A stretch of 64,000 nt of DNA from Ruegeria arenilitoris (GTDB lineage Bacteria; Pseudomonadota; Alphaproteobacteria; Rhodobacterales; Rhodobacteraceae), in NCBI RefSeq assembly GCF_042675705.1, contig NZ_JBHTJJ010000002.1; one strand, 5' to 3'. Positions within the stretch are counted from its first letter, which is position 1. Each line of letters starts with the position of its first letter. This document shows positions 1 through 9,254 of the stretch, in pieces. Under the pieces are notes generated by a model, which did not search any database, was not told the DNA's origin, and saw nothing but the letters and a program-made list of their open reading frames with translations. The translations under genes were made by a program, and so were the position numbers.

Positions 1-2423
1 CGCAGTGCGTTTGACAAGACGAACACGCTGGACAGCGCCATGGCGCCAGCCGCCAAAACCGGGGACAGCAAGGGTCCGCCAAAGGGATAGAGGATCCCCG
101 CGGCCACCGGTATCAGCAGCGTGTTGTAGCCAAAGGCCCAGAACAGGTTCTGCCGGATATTGCGTATGGTGCGCTGGCTGATGTCGAAGGCGTTGACCAC
201 GCCGATCAGATCGCCCGACATCAGCACCACGTCTGCGGCCTCGATCGCGACGTCGGTCCCGGTACCAATGGCAATGCCGACATCCGCGGCCGCCAGCGCC
301 GGAGCATCGTTGATCCCATCGCCGACAAAGGCCAACTTGCCGCCGTTCACGCGCAGTTTCTCCAGTGCAGCCACTTTGCCTTCGGGCAAGACTTCAGCGA
401 CCACGGTGTCGATCCCAAGCTGTGCTGCGATGGCATTGGCCGTCGCCCTGTTGTCGCCCGTGATCATCGCCACTTTGAGCCCCAGCGCGTGCAAGGCTTC
501 GATGGCCTCCGGTGTGCTGGGCTTGATCGGGTCGGCCACCGCTATTGCGGCGGCAGCGGTTCCGTCGATTGCGGCGTAGAGCGGTGTTCTGCCTTTGGCG
601 GCCAGCGACGCGCCGTGATCTGAAAGCGCGCTGATGTCGATGCCTTCGCGCTCCATCAGACGATCGGCACCGATGAGAATGCTGTGCCCTTCGACAGCCG
701 CTTGAACCCCATAGCCGGTGATCGACTTGAAATCCTCGGGTTTCGGTAGATCCAGGCCGCGTTTCTCGGCCGCGCGTACGATGGCGGTGGCGATTGGATG
801 TTCCGAAGTGGCTTCGACGGCTGCGACCAGACGCAGGACGGTGTCCTCATCCAGCCCTTGGGCCACCACAAGATCAGTCAGTTCCGGGCGGCCTTCGGTC
901 AGGGTGCCGGTCTTGTCCACCGCTACTACAGTGGTTTCCTGCAACATCTGCAGCGCGTCGCCCTTGCGGAACAGAACTCCCATTTCTGCAGCGCGCCCCG
1001 TGCCCACCATGATTGATGTCGGAGTTGCCAGACCCATTGCGCAGGGGCAGGCAATGATCAGCACCGCGACCCCGGCAACCAGAGCCATGCTGAGCGCCGG
1101 GTCCGGTCCGAACAGCAACCAAACAAGGACTGTCACGATCGCCACCGCGATCACCGCGGGAACAAACCAAAGGGTGATGCGGTCAACCATGCCTTGAATG
1201 GGCAGTTTCGCGCCCTGAGCCTGTTCGACCATCTGAATGATCTGCGCCAGCATCGTATCCGCTCCGATCTTTTCGGCGCGGACGGTCAACGCTCCGGTAC
1301 CGTTCACGGTGCCGCCTACGACGGTTGCGTCTGAGGATTTCTCGACCGGAACGGGCTCACCCGTGATCATGCTTTCGTCGACATACGAACTGCCGCTCAG
1401 CACTGAACCATCGACCGGGATCTTTTCGCCGGGACGCACATGAACCAGATCGCCCACTGCGATCTGATCGATGGGCAGTTCGACGATGCGGTTCTCCCGT
1501 TCGACCCGCGCGGTTTTGGCCTGCAGGCCGACCAGCTTGCGGATCGCCTCGCCGGTTCGGCCTTTGGCGCGTGCCTCAAGGAAGCGGCCCAGCAGGATCA
1601 GAACCACAATGACCGCGGCCGCCTCGTAATAGACATTGGCCGTGCCAGTCGGAAGGATTTCGGGCGCAAAGGTCGATATCAGCGAGAACCCATAGGCCGC
1701 CGACGTGCCCAAACCGACCAGCGAATTCATGTCTGGTGCGCCTTTGGCAAGTGCTGGAAAGCCCTTGGTGTAGAATTGAAGACCGGGCCCGAACAGGACC
1801 AGTGTCGTCAAGACGAACTGAATGTAGTGGCTGGCTTGCAGGCCGATGGTGCTTGCAATCAGGTGATGCATGCCGGGAATGACATGCGCGCCCATTTCAA
1901 GAATGAAAACCGGCAAGGCCAGGATTGCCGCAAACCCCGTTCGCAGTGCCAGTTTGCGGATTTCGTCAGCTTTGCGATCCTGCGCCGCTGCCTGAGCCGA
2001 GTTGCGCGGCGTCACCGGGTACCCGGCTGCGTTGGCCAATGCAGCAATCGCTTCGGGTGTCGTGGCGCCCGCTGCAAACTGGACGGTCGCGCTTTCCGAG
2101 GCGAGGTTGACCGACGCCGCCAGCACCCCCTGCCCGGCGAGCAAAGCCCTCTCGACCCGGCCGACGCATGAAGCACAGCTCATGCCCTGGATGTTGAGCG
2201 TGACGGTCTCGGTCCCGGCGGGATAGCCCGCCGCCTCCATCGCCTGTGCGATGGTTTTGACATCAGCCGGAGCGTGGAAATCCACCTGGACGCTCTCATT
2301 CGCCAGGTTTACGGCAGCCGAGTCGACGCCCGGAACCGCGCTGAGCGCACGCTCAACCCGGGCCACGCAAGACGCGCAACTCATCCCCTGAACCTGGAAT
2401 TTGGCATGTGAAATTTTGGCCAT
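1..2423 (-). CDS. copA: Copper-exporting P1B-type ATPase (3' end cut by window edge)
   Basis: Inner-membrane pump that exports Cu(I) from the cytoplasm using ATP. Reading down from the ATG at 2423, two heavy-metal-binding domains come first, each with GMSCASC (Cys16/Cys19 and Cys83/Cys86). They are followed by membrane segments, the intramembrane CPC motif (residues 459-461, bases 1041-1049), the phosphorylation motif DKTGT (Asp503, bases 903-917) and GDGINDAP in the hinge (about 302-324). About 807 residues are visible and only the extreme C-terminus is missing. CPC together with twin CxxC domains is the copper/silver pattern rather than the zinc/cadmium one. The gene stands alone behind its own MerR-type promoter. 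A cueR-like regulator is not in the window and may lie just beyond the left edge. Confidence 0.95.
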   Translation of the reverse strand, partial: MAKISHAKFQVQGMSCASCVARVERALSAVPGVDSAAVNLANESVQVDFHAPADVKTIAQAMEAAGYPAGTETVTLNIQGMSCASCVGRVERALLAGQGVLAASVNLASESATVQFAAGATTPEAIAALANAAGYPVTPRNSAQAAAQDRKADEIRKLALRTGFAAILALPVFILEMGAHVIPGMHHLIASTIGLQASHYIQFVLTTLVLFGPGLQFYTKGFPALAKGAPDMNSLVGLGTSAAYGFSLISTFAPEILPTGTANVYYEAAAVIVVLILLGRFLEARAKGRTGEAIRKLVGLQAKTARVERENRIVELPIDQIAVGDLVHVRPGEKIPVDGSVLSGSSYVDESMITGEPVPVEKSSDATVVGGTVNGTGALTVRAEKIGADTMLAQIIQMVEQAQGAKLPIQGMVDRITLWFVPAVIAVAIVTVLVWLLFGPDPALSMALVAGVAVLIIACPCAMGLATPTSIMVGTGRAAEMGVLFRKGDALQMLQETTVVAVDKTGTLTEGRPELTDLVVAQGLDEDTVLRLVAAVEATSEHPIATAIVRAAEKRGLDLPKPEDFKSITGYGVQAAVEGHSILIGADRLMEREGIDISALSDHGASLAAKGRTPLYAAIDGTAAAAIAVADPIKPSTPEAIEALHALGLKVAMITGDNRATANAIAAQLGIDTVVAEVLPEGKVAALEKLRVNGGKLAFVGDGINDAPALAAADVGIAIGTGTDVAIEAADVVLMSGDLIGVVNAFDISQRTIRNIRQNLFWAFGYNTLLIPVAAGILYPFGGPLLSPVLAAGAMALSSVFVLSNAL

Positions 2424-2453
2424 GTCGTCACCATGATTATTCGGTCGACCCTG

Positions 2454-2484
2454 TACATAAGGGTTCCAGCAAGTGGAAGGTCAA
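2454..2484 (-). promoter_or_regulatory. CueR-type (MerR family) promoter of copA
   Basis: On the minus strand the sequence reads TTGACC (2484-2479), then 19 bases, then TATGTA (2459-2454). The spacer carries a dyad, CCTTCCACTTGCTGGAACC. An over-long 19-base spacer with a dyad between -35 and -10 is the hallmark of MerR-family activation. The bases closely resemble the CueR site of the E. coli copA promoter as I remember it. The copA ATG lies about 30 bases below the -10. Copper-dependent induction is inferred. Confidence 0.8.
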
Positions 2485-2672
2485 GGCCCTCTGCGGAATA
2501 TCCCTGCACCCGAACCAAACCATCGCGTCAGGGCAAGCGCAGTTTGCGGCTGTGCTCCGTCGGCAACAGGGCAACGATGGATGGCGACAGATCCTTGGTG
2601 AATTGAAGCGGGATCGCTTGGATGCGAGGGTATCACGCAAAGAGAATCACTTGGGAATTGGAAAGGTGCGGC

Positions 2673-2945
2673 ATGACAACGAGGAAAGCATTGATTGGGC
2701 TATGCGCGCTGTCCCTGATTGCCGCCTGTACCGAGACCACGTCCATGTCCGGCGCCAAAGCCCCCGGTGATCTTGCCAAAGTGCCCGAAGGCGTGGTCGA
2801 GATCGCCGCGCCGGGGCAGGACCTGACCGCCGTTCGGATCATGCCCGAAGACGGTTGTTACTGGTACCGTTACGTGGGTCCGGTCGAAACGACATACCTA
2901 CCGCTGAGAACCGTCGACGGCCGCCCCATCTGCGCCCGGGCGTGA
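2673..2945 (+). CDS. Small predicted lipoprotein of unknown function
   Basis: A 90-residue protein. The ATG at 2673 is chosen because it follows GGAAAGG at a suitable distance and because the protein then starts with a short basic stretch, a hydrophobic core and the lipobox IAAC (Cys at about residue 18). It should therefore be a lipid-anchored envelope protein. The mature part is about 70 residues and contains a WYRY stretch and two further cysteines. I do not recognise a named domain. It is divergent from copA and convergent with the L,D-transpeptidase, 4 bases away. A link to copper is possible from position only. Confidence 0.7.
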   Translation: MTTRKALIGLCALSLIAACTETTSMSGAKAPGDLAKVPEGVVEIAAPGQDLTAVRIMPEDGCYWYRYVGPVETTYLPLRTVDGRPICARA

Positions 2946-2949
2946 CGGA

Positions 2950-3612
2950 TCAGCTGCTGGCAGTCGCAAATCTTTCGGGTGGGTATAGATGAGCCGTCGC
3001 ACCCGGCTGCACCCGGTCATACAGGCCAATGATATGGGCCATGACCATACGCACACACCCTGAGCTTGCCCGCCCGCCGATAGAACGGGAATAAGGTGTT
3101 CCGTGGATGCGCAGATATGTGTCGCGATTGCCCTGAAACAGGTAGAAAGCGCGTGCACCCAAGGGGTTGTTGGGTCCGCCGGGCATTCCGTCGGCAAACT
3201 GCGCATAATCCTGCGGATCACGTTTGATCATGTCTGCGGTCGGGGTCCAACGCGGCCATTTGGCTTTGCGCCGGATCGTGTATGTCCCGGGTTCGTAGAG
3301 ATTGCCACGGGCGATCGCCACGCCATATCGCATCGCAGTTCCGCCCTCTTCGATGAAATACAGGTAGCGCGCGACCGCATCCACGTGAATGTCACCGGGC
3401 ACCAGCGACCGGTTGGTCTCGACCCGTTGCGGCAGAAACCGGGGATTCAGCCCCCAAGGGTTCGAGGTGGCCGGGTCATAGTTGGCCGGCGTCACCTGCC
3501 TGTCCCAAGCCGCCCATTGAGATGCGGTCGACGCTTCGGCCGATGTCGCGCCAAGAATCGGTTGCGAGAAAACAGCAAGCGAAGTCGCAACAAAATGTCT
3601 TCTGGTCAGCAT
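2950..3612 (-). CDS. L,D-transpeptidase (YkuD/ErfK family), exported
   Basis: A 220-residue periplasmic enzyme expected to make 3-3 peptidoglycan cross-links or attach proteins to peptidoglycan. The N-terminus (TRRHFVATS followed by a hydrophobic stretch ending near AEAS) looks like a twin-arginine-style signal. The YkuD catalytic signature is present in the C-terminal third: HGT, then SRSIGGRASSGCVRM, with the nucleophilic Cys in SSGCVR. The C-terminal proline- and arginine-containing tail is short. It is transcribed away from pstS, with a 303-base gap between them that holds the Pho box described separately and nothing else I can support. The individual physiological role cannot be told from sequence. 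Confidence 0.9.
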   Translation of the reverse strand: MLTRRHFVATSLAVFSQPILGATSAEASTASQWAAWDRQVTPANYDPATSNPWGLNPRFLPQRVETNRSLVPGDIHVDAVARYLYFIEEGGTAMRYGVAIARGNLYEPGTYTIRRKAKWPRWTPTADMIKRDPQDYAQFADGMPGGPNNPLGARAFYLFQGNRDTYLRIHGTPYSRSIGGRASSGCVRMVMAHIIGLYDRVQPGATAHLYPPERFATASS

Positions 3613-3810
3613 GTCTGCACCTCCAGTCGCCTTGCCGTGGCAGCAAGAAAAAAGATCGGACTAAAAGATTCCCTGAAACAGACCCCGAGTCCATTCACTT
3701 GTTCGTTGGGCGCAAAACCTTGTCGCAACTGGTGTTTTGAGGTCGTGCAAAAACGGCTGCCGAAAGCCACGCATCTGGATAAGACGAATTTCTGAGCCGC
3801 CTCGGGTGGG

Positions 3811-3843
3811 TTGTCATAAAACTGTTACGGAAGCGTTACATAA
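3811..3843 (+). promoter_or_regulatory. Pho box (PhoB binding site) upstream of pstS
   Basis: Bases 3811-3828 read TTGTCATAAAACTGTTAC, nearly matching the PhoB consensus of two CTGTCAT-like 7-mers separated by 4 A/T bases. A third 11-base unit, GCGTTACATAA (3833-3843), follows in phase. Part of that third unit (TACATA or CATAAG) could instead be the -10 hexamer, which would lie 8-10 bases beyond the first 18-base box. The site is about 90 bases upstream of the pstS start and on its coding strand. Induction of the operon under phosphate limitation is inferred. Confidence 0.88.
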
Positions 3844-3915
3844 GCTTCGCACGCCCGGACTACTGCACTCAACAAGGCCGCAGGGGGCGGCCAAAGCTGA
3901 TTCTCAGGAGTGACC

Positions 3916-4953
3916 ATGACCACCATCAAACTGACCGCTTCGGTTCTGGCAATCACCGCGATCGCCGCGTCCGCTGCCTCGGCGCGCGACGCCATCCGTA
4001 TCGTCGGATCGTCGACCGTATTCCCGTACACCCAAGCCGTGGCCGAGCAGTTCGCCAACAACACGGGCGCAGCCTCGCCCATCGTCGAATCGACCGGTAC
4101 CGGCGGCGGCATGAAAATCTTCTGCGAAGGCATCGGTGAAAACACCGCCGACATCACCGGCGCATCGCGTGCCATGAAGGCCTCGGAATACGAGCTGTGC
4201 CAAAAGAACGGTGTGACGGACATCTCGGAAGCCCTGATTGGTTTCGACGGCCTTTCGATCGCCATCTCGCGCAGCAACGAACAGGATTGGGACCTGTCGC
4301 TGGCCGACATCTACATGGCCCTCGGCGCCCAGGTGCCGGTTGATGGCGAGTGGAAGGACAACCCGTACAAGACCTGGAACGAAATCAACCCCGACCTGCC
4401 GGCCGTGGAAATCCTGGCTTATGGCCCGCCGCCGACCTCGGGCACCCGCGACGCGTTCGTCGAGCTGGCCATGCATGAAGGCTGCAAAGAGCTGGACTTC
4501 GTCAAGAGCGGTGATTTCGACAAGAAATGGGTCAAGGAAAACTGCTCGCGCATGCGTACCGACGGGCCCTTCGTCGAAGCGGGCGAGAATGACAACCTGA
4601 TCGTTCAGCGCCTTGAGGCGGACCCGAACGCCGTGGGCATCTTCGGCTACTCGTTCCTGTACGAGAACCTGGACAAACTGAAGCCGGTCACGATCGAAGG
4701 CGTCGAGCCGAATGCCGACACCATCGCCGACAAATCCTATCCGGTGTCCCGCCCGCTGTACTTCTATGTGAAGAACGCGCATCGCGGTGTGATCCCGAAC
4801 CTGGACGAGTTCCTCGAGGAATACATGTCGGATGATGCTTTGGCATCCGACGGCTACCTGGCCGAACGTGGTCTGGTTGGCCTGTCCGACGAGCGCCGTG
4901 AAGAACTGCAGGACGCAATCCTGGACGGCCAGAACATGGAACCCAAGTCGTAA
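3916..4953 (+). CDS. pstS: Periplasmic phosphate-binding protein PstS
   Basis: High-affinity phosphate receptor of the PstSCAB importer, 345 residues. A Sec signal peptide ends near ASAARSA-type residues (SAASARD, about residue 24). The mature protein opens with IRIVGSSTVFPYTQ, the phosphate-loop region of the family. TSGTRDAFVE in the middle of the protein is the second ligand-contact motif. The ATG at 3916 is chosen over an in-frame GTG at 3910 because AGGAG (3906-3910) is then 5 bases upstream and the signal peptide begins cleanly. It is the first gene of the pst operon, directly downstream of the Pho box. An intrinsic terminator separates it from pstC, which would make PstS more abundant than the membrane parts. 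Confidence 0.95.
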   Translation: MTTIKLTASVLAITAIAASAASARDAIRIVGSSTVFPYTQAVAEQFANNTGAASPIVESTGTGGGMKIFCEGIGENTADITGASRAMKASEYELCQKNGVTDISEALIGFDGLSIAISRSNEQDWDLSLADIYMALGAQVPVDGEWKDNPYKTWNEINPDLPAVEILAYGPPPTSGTRDAFVELAMHEGCKELDFVKSGDFDKKWVKENCSRMRTDGPFVEAGENDNLIVQRLEADPNAVGIFGYSFLYENLDKLKPVTIEGVEPNADTIADKSYPVSRPLYFYVKNAHRGVIPNLDEFLEEYMSDDALASDGYLAERGLVGLSDERREELQDAILDGQNMEPKS

Positions 4954-4968
4954 GATTTGCAATTCACA

Positions 4969-5004
4969 GGGCTGTCCGGCCGCGAAACCGGGCAGCCCAT
5001 TTTT
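4969..5004 (+). terminator. Partial terminator / attenuator between pstS and pstC
   Basis: Left arm GGGCTGTCCGG (4969-4979) pairs with CCGGGCAGCCC (4988-4998), an 11-base stem with one G-U pair. The loop is CCGCGAAA and the stem is followed by ATTTTT. The structure begins 16 bases after the pstS stop and ends 15 bases before the pstC start, so readthrough must occur for pstC-phoB to be expressed from the Pho promoter. Confidence 0.8.
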
Positions 5005-5019
5005 GTGCCTGGGGGGCAG

Positions 5020-6396
5020 ATGACTACTTTCGTGTTTGCGGCGCTGTTGGGCGTCAGTATCCTTGGATATTTGCTGAACAGACGGGCCGCGGCCGGTCTG
5101 CGCGCAGATGGGACGTCCCTGCACTCCCTGCCCGGCTATCACGGGCTGTTTTCTTTTCTGTCCACGCTGGTTCCGGTCTTTGTGCTGATCGTACTGTGGC
5201 TGATCTTGCAGGGCCCGATGATCGACCATGTGGTCATGTCGGGCCTGCCTGCCGGCAGCCTTGACGGATTGGACACTGGAGGGCGTCAACTGGTGTTGGC
5301 CGAGATCAAGTCGATCTCGCGCGGGCAGATCTTTGGCGAGCCTGAACAGTGGAAGATGGACGCGGCCCAGCGGTATCTTGAGCTGCATCAGATGTCGGGA
5401 TGGGTGCTGCTGTCTATCGTTGTCATTCTGTCACTGGCCATCGTGGCATTTGCCCGGTCGCGTGTCGGTGTCGAATTCCGCGCCCGCCACAGTGTGGAAC
5501 GCATCGTTTCCGGCCTGATGATCTTCTGTTCGACCGTCGCCATCTTTACGACCGTCGGCATCATTGCCGCGCTGCTGTTCGAATCCATCCGCTTTTTCGA
5601 GATGGTGCCGATCACCGAGTTCTTGTTCGGCCTGAACTGGGAACCGCAGATTCCTCTGCGCGAGGACCAGATTGCCGCCGAAGGTGCTTTCGGCTGGCTT
5701 CCGGTCATCCTCGGCACGATCGTCATTACCGTTGTCGCGTTGTTCCTGGCGGTTCCGGTGGGACTGTTGTCGGCCATCTACCTGAATGAATTCGCGCCCG
5801 ACCGCTTGCGGGCGGTGGCCAAGCCAGTGCTGGAGATCCTGGCCGGCGTGCCGACCGTGGTCTATGGCTTCTTCGCGATCCTGGTCGTGGCCCCGGCCAT
5901 GCGCAGTTTCGGCGCTTCGCTGGGCATTCCCGTGTCACCCAACACGGCGCTGGCCGCAGGCAGCGTGATGGGCATCATGTTGATCCCGTTCATCTCGTCC
6001 TTTACCGACGACGCCCTGTCAGCCGTGCCGAAATCGCTGCGCGACGGAGCGCTGGCCTTGGGGGCAACCCGGGCCGAGACGGTTCTGAACGTGCTGTTCC
6101 CCGCCGCCATTCCCGGCATCGTCGGTGGCATCCTGTTGGCCGTCAGCCGCGCGATCGGGGAAACCATGATCGTGGTGATGGCGGCCGGTCTGATCGCCTC
6201 GCTGACCATCAACCCGCTGGACAGCGTGACCACGGTGACCGTGCAGATCGTCACGCTTCTGATCGGCGACACCTCGTTCGACAACCCCAAGACGCTGGCA
6301 GCCTTTGCCTTGGGCATGATGCTGTTCGTCGTCACCCTGATCATCAACGTCTTCGCGCTGCGCATCGTGCGCAAGTACCGCGAAGCCTATGACTGA
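5020..6396 (+). CDS. pstC: Phosphate ABC transporter permease PstC
   Basis: Inner-membrane permease subunit of the phosphate importer, 458 residues, longer than the roughly 320 residues of E. coli PstC. The extra length is an N-terminal extension with two more predicted membrane segments (about residues 2-20 and 45-65) and a soluble stretch before the conserved permease core (about 150-455). The core contains the EAA-type loop DGALALGATRAET that contacts the ATPase, and the family stretch AGVPTVVYGFFA. The ATG at 5020 follows GGGGGGCAG; an in-frame ATG at 4957 would start inside the attenuator hairpin and is rejected. It is followed 11 bases later by pstA. Confidence 0.94.
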   Translation: MTTFVFAALLGVSILGYLLNRRAAAGLRADGTSLHSLPGYHGLFSFLSTLVPVFVLIVLWLILQGPMIDHVVMSGLPAGSLDGLDTGGRQLVLAEIKSISRGQIFGEPEQWKMDAAQRYLELHQMSGWVLLSIVVILSLAIVAFARSRVGVEFRARHSVERIVSGLMIFCSTVAIFTTVGIIAALLFESIRFFEMVPITEFLFGLNWEPQIPLREDQIAAEGAFGWLPVILGTIVITVVALFLAVPVGLLSAIYLNEFAPDRLRAVAKPVLEILAGVPTVVYGFFAILVVAPAMRSFGASLGIPVSPNTALAAGSVMGIMLIPFISSFTDDALSAVPKSLRDGALALGATRAETVLNVLFPAAIPGIVGGILLAVSRAIGETMIVVMAAGLIASLTINPLDSVTTVTVQIVTLLIGDTSFDNPKTLAAFALGMMLFVVTLIINVFALRIVRKYREAYD

Positions 6397-6407
6397 GGCC
6401 AAGAATC

Positions 6408-7712
6408 ATGGCTGACCTGACCGCAGGACAAAACAATTCGCCCAAAGGCGGAGACACCGCCGACGCCGTGCGCGCCAGCCTGGCCCGCCGCAATCGTAAA
6501 CAGAAGATACTACAGGGCCTTGGCCTGGGCGCCATCGGGTTTGCATTTCTGATGCTGTTCATCCTGGTGGCCTCGCTGGTGTCATCCGGATACCAGGCGT
6601 TCACCCAGACCAAGATCACGCTTGAGGTCTATGTCGACCCCGAGGAGATCAAGCCCGAAAAGCTGCCGCGGGGAGGTTTCAAGGACGTGCTGCAAGCCTC
6701 ACTGTCCGAGTTGCTGCCCGAGGTGGACACCAGCGATCGGGCTACCCGCAAGGCCCTGTCGGGCATCCTGTCCAACGGAGCGCAGTTTGATCTGCGCGAC
6801 CGGGTGGTGGCCGACCCTGCGCTGATCGGGCAGACCATCACGATGACCGTGCCGGTATCTGACCCGTATGACCAGCTGAACAAGGGCACCATCGACCGCG
6901 ACACGCCCGAACAGAACCGCCGCTTGAACGATGCCGAGATCGCGTGGTTCGATCAGCTCAAGGCCGAAGGCGTGATCAGCAAGCCGCTGAACACTGGCCT
7001 TGTCACCAATGCCGACAGCCGATTTCCGGAACTGGCGGGCCTGAAGGGCGCGCTGATCGGGTCGTTCTGGGCGCTGTTCGTGTGTTTCGTGATTTCCTTC
7101 CCGCTGGGCATCGGAGCGGCGATCTACCTTGAAGAATTCGCGCCCAAGAACAAGGTCAGTGACTTTATCGAGGTCAACATCAACAACCTCGCTGCGGTGC
7201 CGTCAGTCGTTTTCGGCCTGTTGGCGCTGGCGGTGTTCATCGGTTGGTTCGGGCTGCCGCGCTCGGCCCCCTTCGTGGGTGGCATGACGCTGGCGTTGAT
7301 GACCATGCCGACGATCATCATCGCCACCCGCGCAGCGCTGAAGGCGGTGCCCCCGTCGATCCGCGAGGCGGCCCTGGGTATCGGCGCGTCCAAGCATCAG
7401 GTGGTGTTCGGTCATGTGCTGCCGCTGGCGATGCCTGGCATCCTGACCGGTACGATCATCGGACTGGCGCAGGCCTTGGGGGAAACTGCCCCGCTGCTGC
7501 TGATCGGGATGAACGCGTTCATCACCTCGGCTCCGGCCGGCCCCTTCGACAGTGCCACCGCCCTGCCCACCCAGATCTTCATCTGGGCAGACAGCCCCGA
7601 GCGCGGCTTCGTCAGCCGGACCTCGGCCGCGATCCTGGTGCTGCTGGGTTTCCTAGTCACGATGAATGCAATCGCGATCTATCTTCGCAACAAGTTCGAG
7701 CGCAGCTGGTAA
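6408..7712 (+). CDS. pstA: Phosphate ABC transporter permease PstA
   Basis: Second permease of the phosphate importer, 434 residues. One N-terminal membrane segment (about residues 38-60) is followed by a soluble region of roughly 150 residues before the permease core starting near 205; this matches the long alphaproteobacterial PstA type. The core contains NLAAVPSVVFGLLAL, the counterpart of the PstC motif, and the ATPase-contacting loop EAALGIGASKHQV. It lies between pstC and pstB with short gaps, so co-transcription is near certain. Confidence 0.94.
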   Translation: MADLTAGQNNSPKGGDTADAVRASLARRNRKQKILQGLGLGAIGFAFLMLFILVASLVSSGYQAFTQTKITLEVYVDPEEIKPEKLPRGGFKDVLQASLSELLPEVDTSDRATRKALSGILSNGAQFDLRDRVVADPALIGQTITMTVPVSDPYDQLNKGTIDRDTPEQNRRLNDAEIAWFDQLKAEGVISKPLNTGLVTNADSRFPELAGLKGALIGSFWALFVCFVISFPLGIGAAIYLEEFAPKNKVSDFIEVNINNLAAVPSVVFGLLALAVFIGWFGLPRSAPFVGGMTLALMTMPTIIIATRAALKAVPPSIREAALGIGASKHQVVFGHVLPLAMPGILTGTIIGLAQALGETAPLLLIGMNAFITSAPAGPFDSATALPTQIFIWADSPERGFVSRTSAAILVLLGFLVTMNAIAIYLRNKFERSW

Positions 7713-7728
7713 GCGCAAAGGGGTCATC

Positions 7729-8529
7729 ATGATGAACGACATGAGCAAGATCGAGCCGAGTACCGCCGTCGACGCCATCAAGATTCAGGCGAAGGGCGTC
7801 CAGGTCTTTTACGGCGACAACCAGGCAATCAAGGACGTATCGGTCGACATTCTCGACAAGACGGTAACCGCTTTCATCGGCCCGTCCGGATGCGGCAAGT
7901 CCACGTTCCTGCGCTGCCTGAACCGGATGAACGACACGATTGACGTCTGCCGGGTCGAAGGTGACATCCGGATCGACAACGAAGACATCTACGACAAGCG
8001 GATCGACCCGGTGCAGCTGCGTGCCAAGGTGGGTATGGTGTTCCAGAAGCCGAACCCGTTCCCCAAGTCGATCTACGACAACGTAGCCTATGGTCCCCGG
8101 ATCCACGGACTGGCCAGAACCAAAGCTGATCTGGATGAGATCGTTGAGAAATCCCTGCGCCGCGGGGCCATCTGGGATGAGGTGAAGGATCGCCTGCACG
8201 AGCCCGGCACCGGTTTGTCCGGTGGTCAGCAGCAGCGCCTTTGCATCGCGCGCGCGGTTGCCACTGAACCCGAGGTCCTGTTGATGGACGAGCCGTGCTC
8301 GGCTTTGGATCCGATCGCGACCGCCCAGGTCGAGGAACTGATTGACGAGTTGAAGCTGAATTTCTCTGTGGTGATCGTCACGCACTCGATGCAGCAGGCG
8401 GCTCGAGTCAGCCAGAAAACCGCGTTCTTCCACCTCGGCAGTCTGGTGGAATACGGGGACACGGGGCACATCTTCACCAATCCCGAAGACCCGCGCACGG
8501 AATCCTACATCACCGGGAGAATCGGATGA
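7729..8529 (+). CDS. pstB: Phosphate ABC transporter ATPase PstB
   Basis: ATPase that powers the PstCA channel, 266 residues, the usual length. Walker A is GPSGCGKST, the Q-loop reads VFQKPNPFPKSIYDN, the signature is LSGGQQQR, Walker B is VLLMDEPCSALD, and the switch His is in IVTHSM. FQKPNPFPKSI is typical of PstB and separates it from other importer ATPases. The ATG at 7729 is preceded by AAAGGGG (about 7717-7723); upstream in-frame starts would overlap pstA. Its last codon overlaps phoU by ATGA (8526-8529), implying translational coupling. Confidence 0.96.
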   Translation: MMNDMSKIEPSTAVDAIKIQAKGVQVFYGDNQAIKDVSVDILDKTVTAFIGPSGCGKSTFLRCLNRMNDTIDVCRVEGDIRIDNEDIYDKRIDPVQLRAKVGMVFQKPNPFPKSIYDNVAYGPRIHGLARTKADLDEIVEKSLRRGAIWDEVKDRLHEPGTGLSGGQQQRLCIARAVATEPEVLLMDEPCSALDPIATAQVEELIDELKLNFSVVIVTHSMQQAARVSQKTAFFHLGSLVEYGDTGHIFTNPEDPRTESYITGRIG

Positions 8530-9254
8530 CCCAGGACGCCATGAAGGACAAGCACATCGTCCGATCTTTTGATCAGGAACTCGAGTCCGTTCAGGCGCAT
8601 CTGATGCGCATGGGTGGTTTGGTCGAGAGCTGCCTGTCGGACGCGATCCGGGCACTGTGCGACAAGGATGTCGAACTCGCCGCGCGCACCGTCAAGGCCG
8701 ATCGCGCCATCGACGAGTTGGAAGAGATGGTCAAGAATGACAGCGCCAACATCATCGCACGGCGCGCGCCTACGGCCATCGACCTGCGCGTGGTCCTGGC
8801 GACCTTCACCATCGCCAACCAGCTCGAGCGCAGTGGGGACCATGCCAAAAACATCGCCAAGCGGGCCGTGACCCTGGCGGACTCCGCGAGTTTGGACGAA
8901 GTCAAATCGGCGATCGCGCGTCAAGCCCAGCTGGTGCAGAGCATGATTGCGGATACCCTGGATTGCTTCATCCAGCGGGACGCGGACAGGGCCCAGGCCA
9001 TCCGTGAACGTGACGCCGATGTGGATGCGATGTACAATAACGTGTTTCGCGCTCTGCTGACCCATATGATGGAGAACCCGGGCAATATCACCCCGGGCAT
9101 GCATCTGCATTTTGTGGCCAAGAACCTCGAGCGGATCGGTGATCATGCTACCGGGATCGCCGAGCAGACCATCTATCTTGTCAGTGGGCAGTTGCCTGAT
9201 GATGATCGCCCGCGCCTCGACAAGACACCGACGGAAACCACCGAGGTCCTGTGA
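8526..9254 (+). CDS. phoU: Phosphate signalling protein PhoU
   Basis: Cytoplasmic protein that links the PstSCAB importer to the Pho two-component system and damps signalling when phosphate is plentiful; 242 residues. Two PhoU repeats of helical bundles are visible, each with the metal-cluster motif: ANQLERSGDHAKNIA in the first and AKNLERIGDHATGIAE in the second. It overlaps pstB by four bases and shares its stop with the phoB start, so pstB-phoU-phoB should be translated as a coupled unit. Confidence 0.96.
   Translation: MTQDAMKDKHIVRSFDQELESVQAHLMRMGGLVESCLSDAIRALCDKDVELAARTVKADRAIDELEEMVKNDSANIIARRAPTAIDLRVVLATFTIANQLERSGDHAKNIAKRAVTLADSASLDEVKSAIARQAQLVQSMIADTLDCFIQRDADRAQAIRERDADVDAMYNNVFRALLTHMMENPGNITPGMHLHFVAKNLERIGDHATGIAEQTIYLVSGQLPDDDRPRLDKTPTETTEVL

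Noticed and set aside
3904..5388. Long open frame antisense to pstS
   Set aside because: It lies opposite an unmistakable PstS gene and crosses the attenuator. Its product has no recognisable domain.
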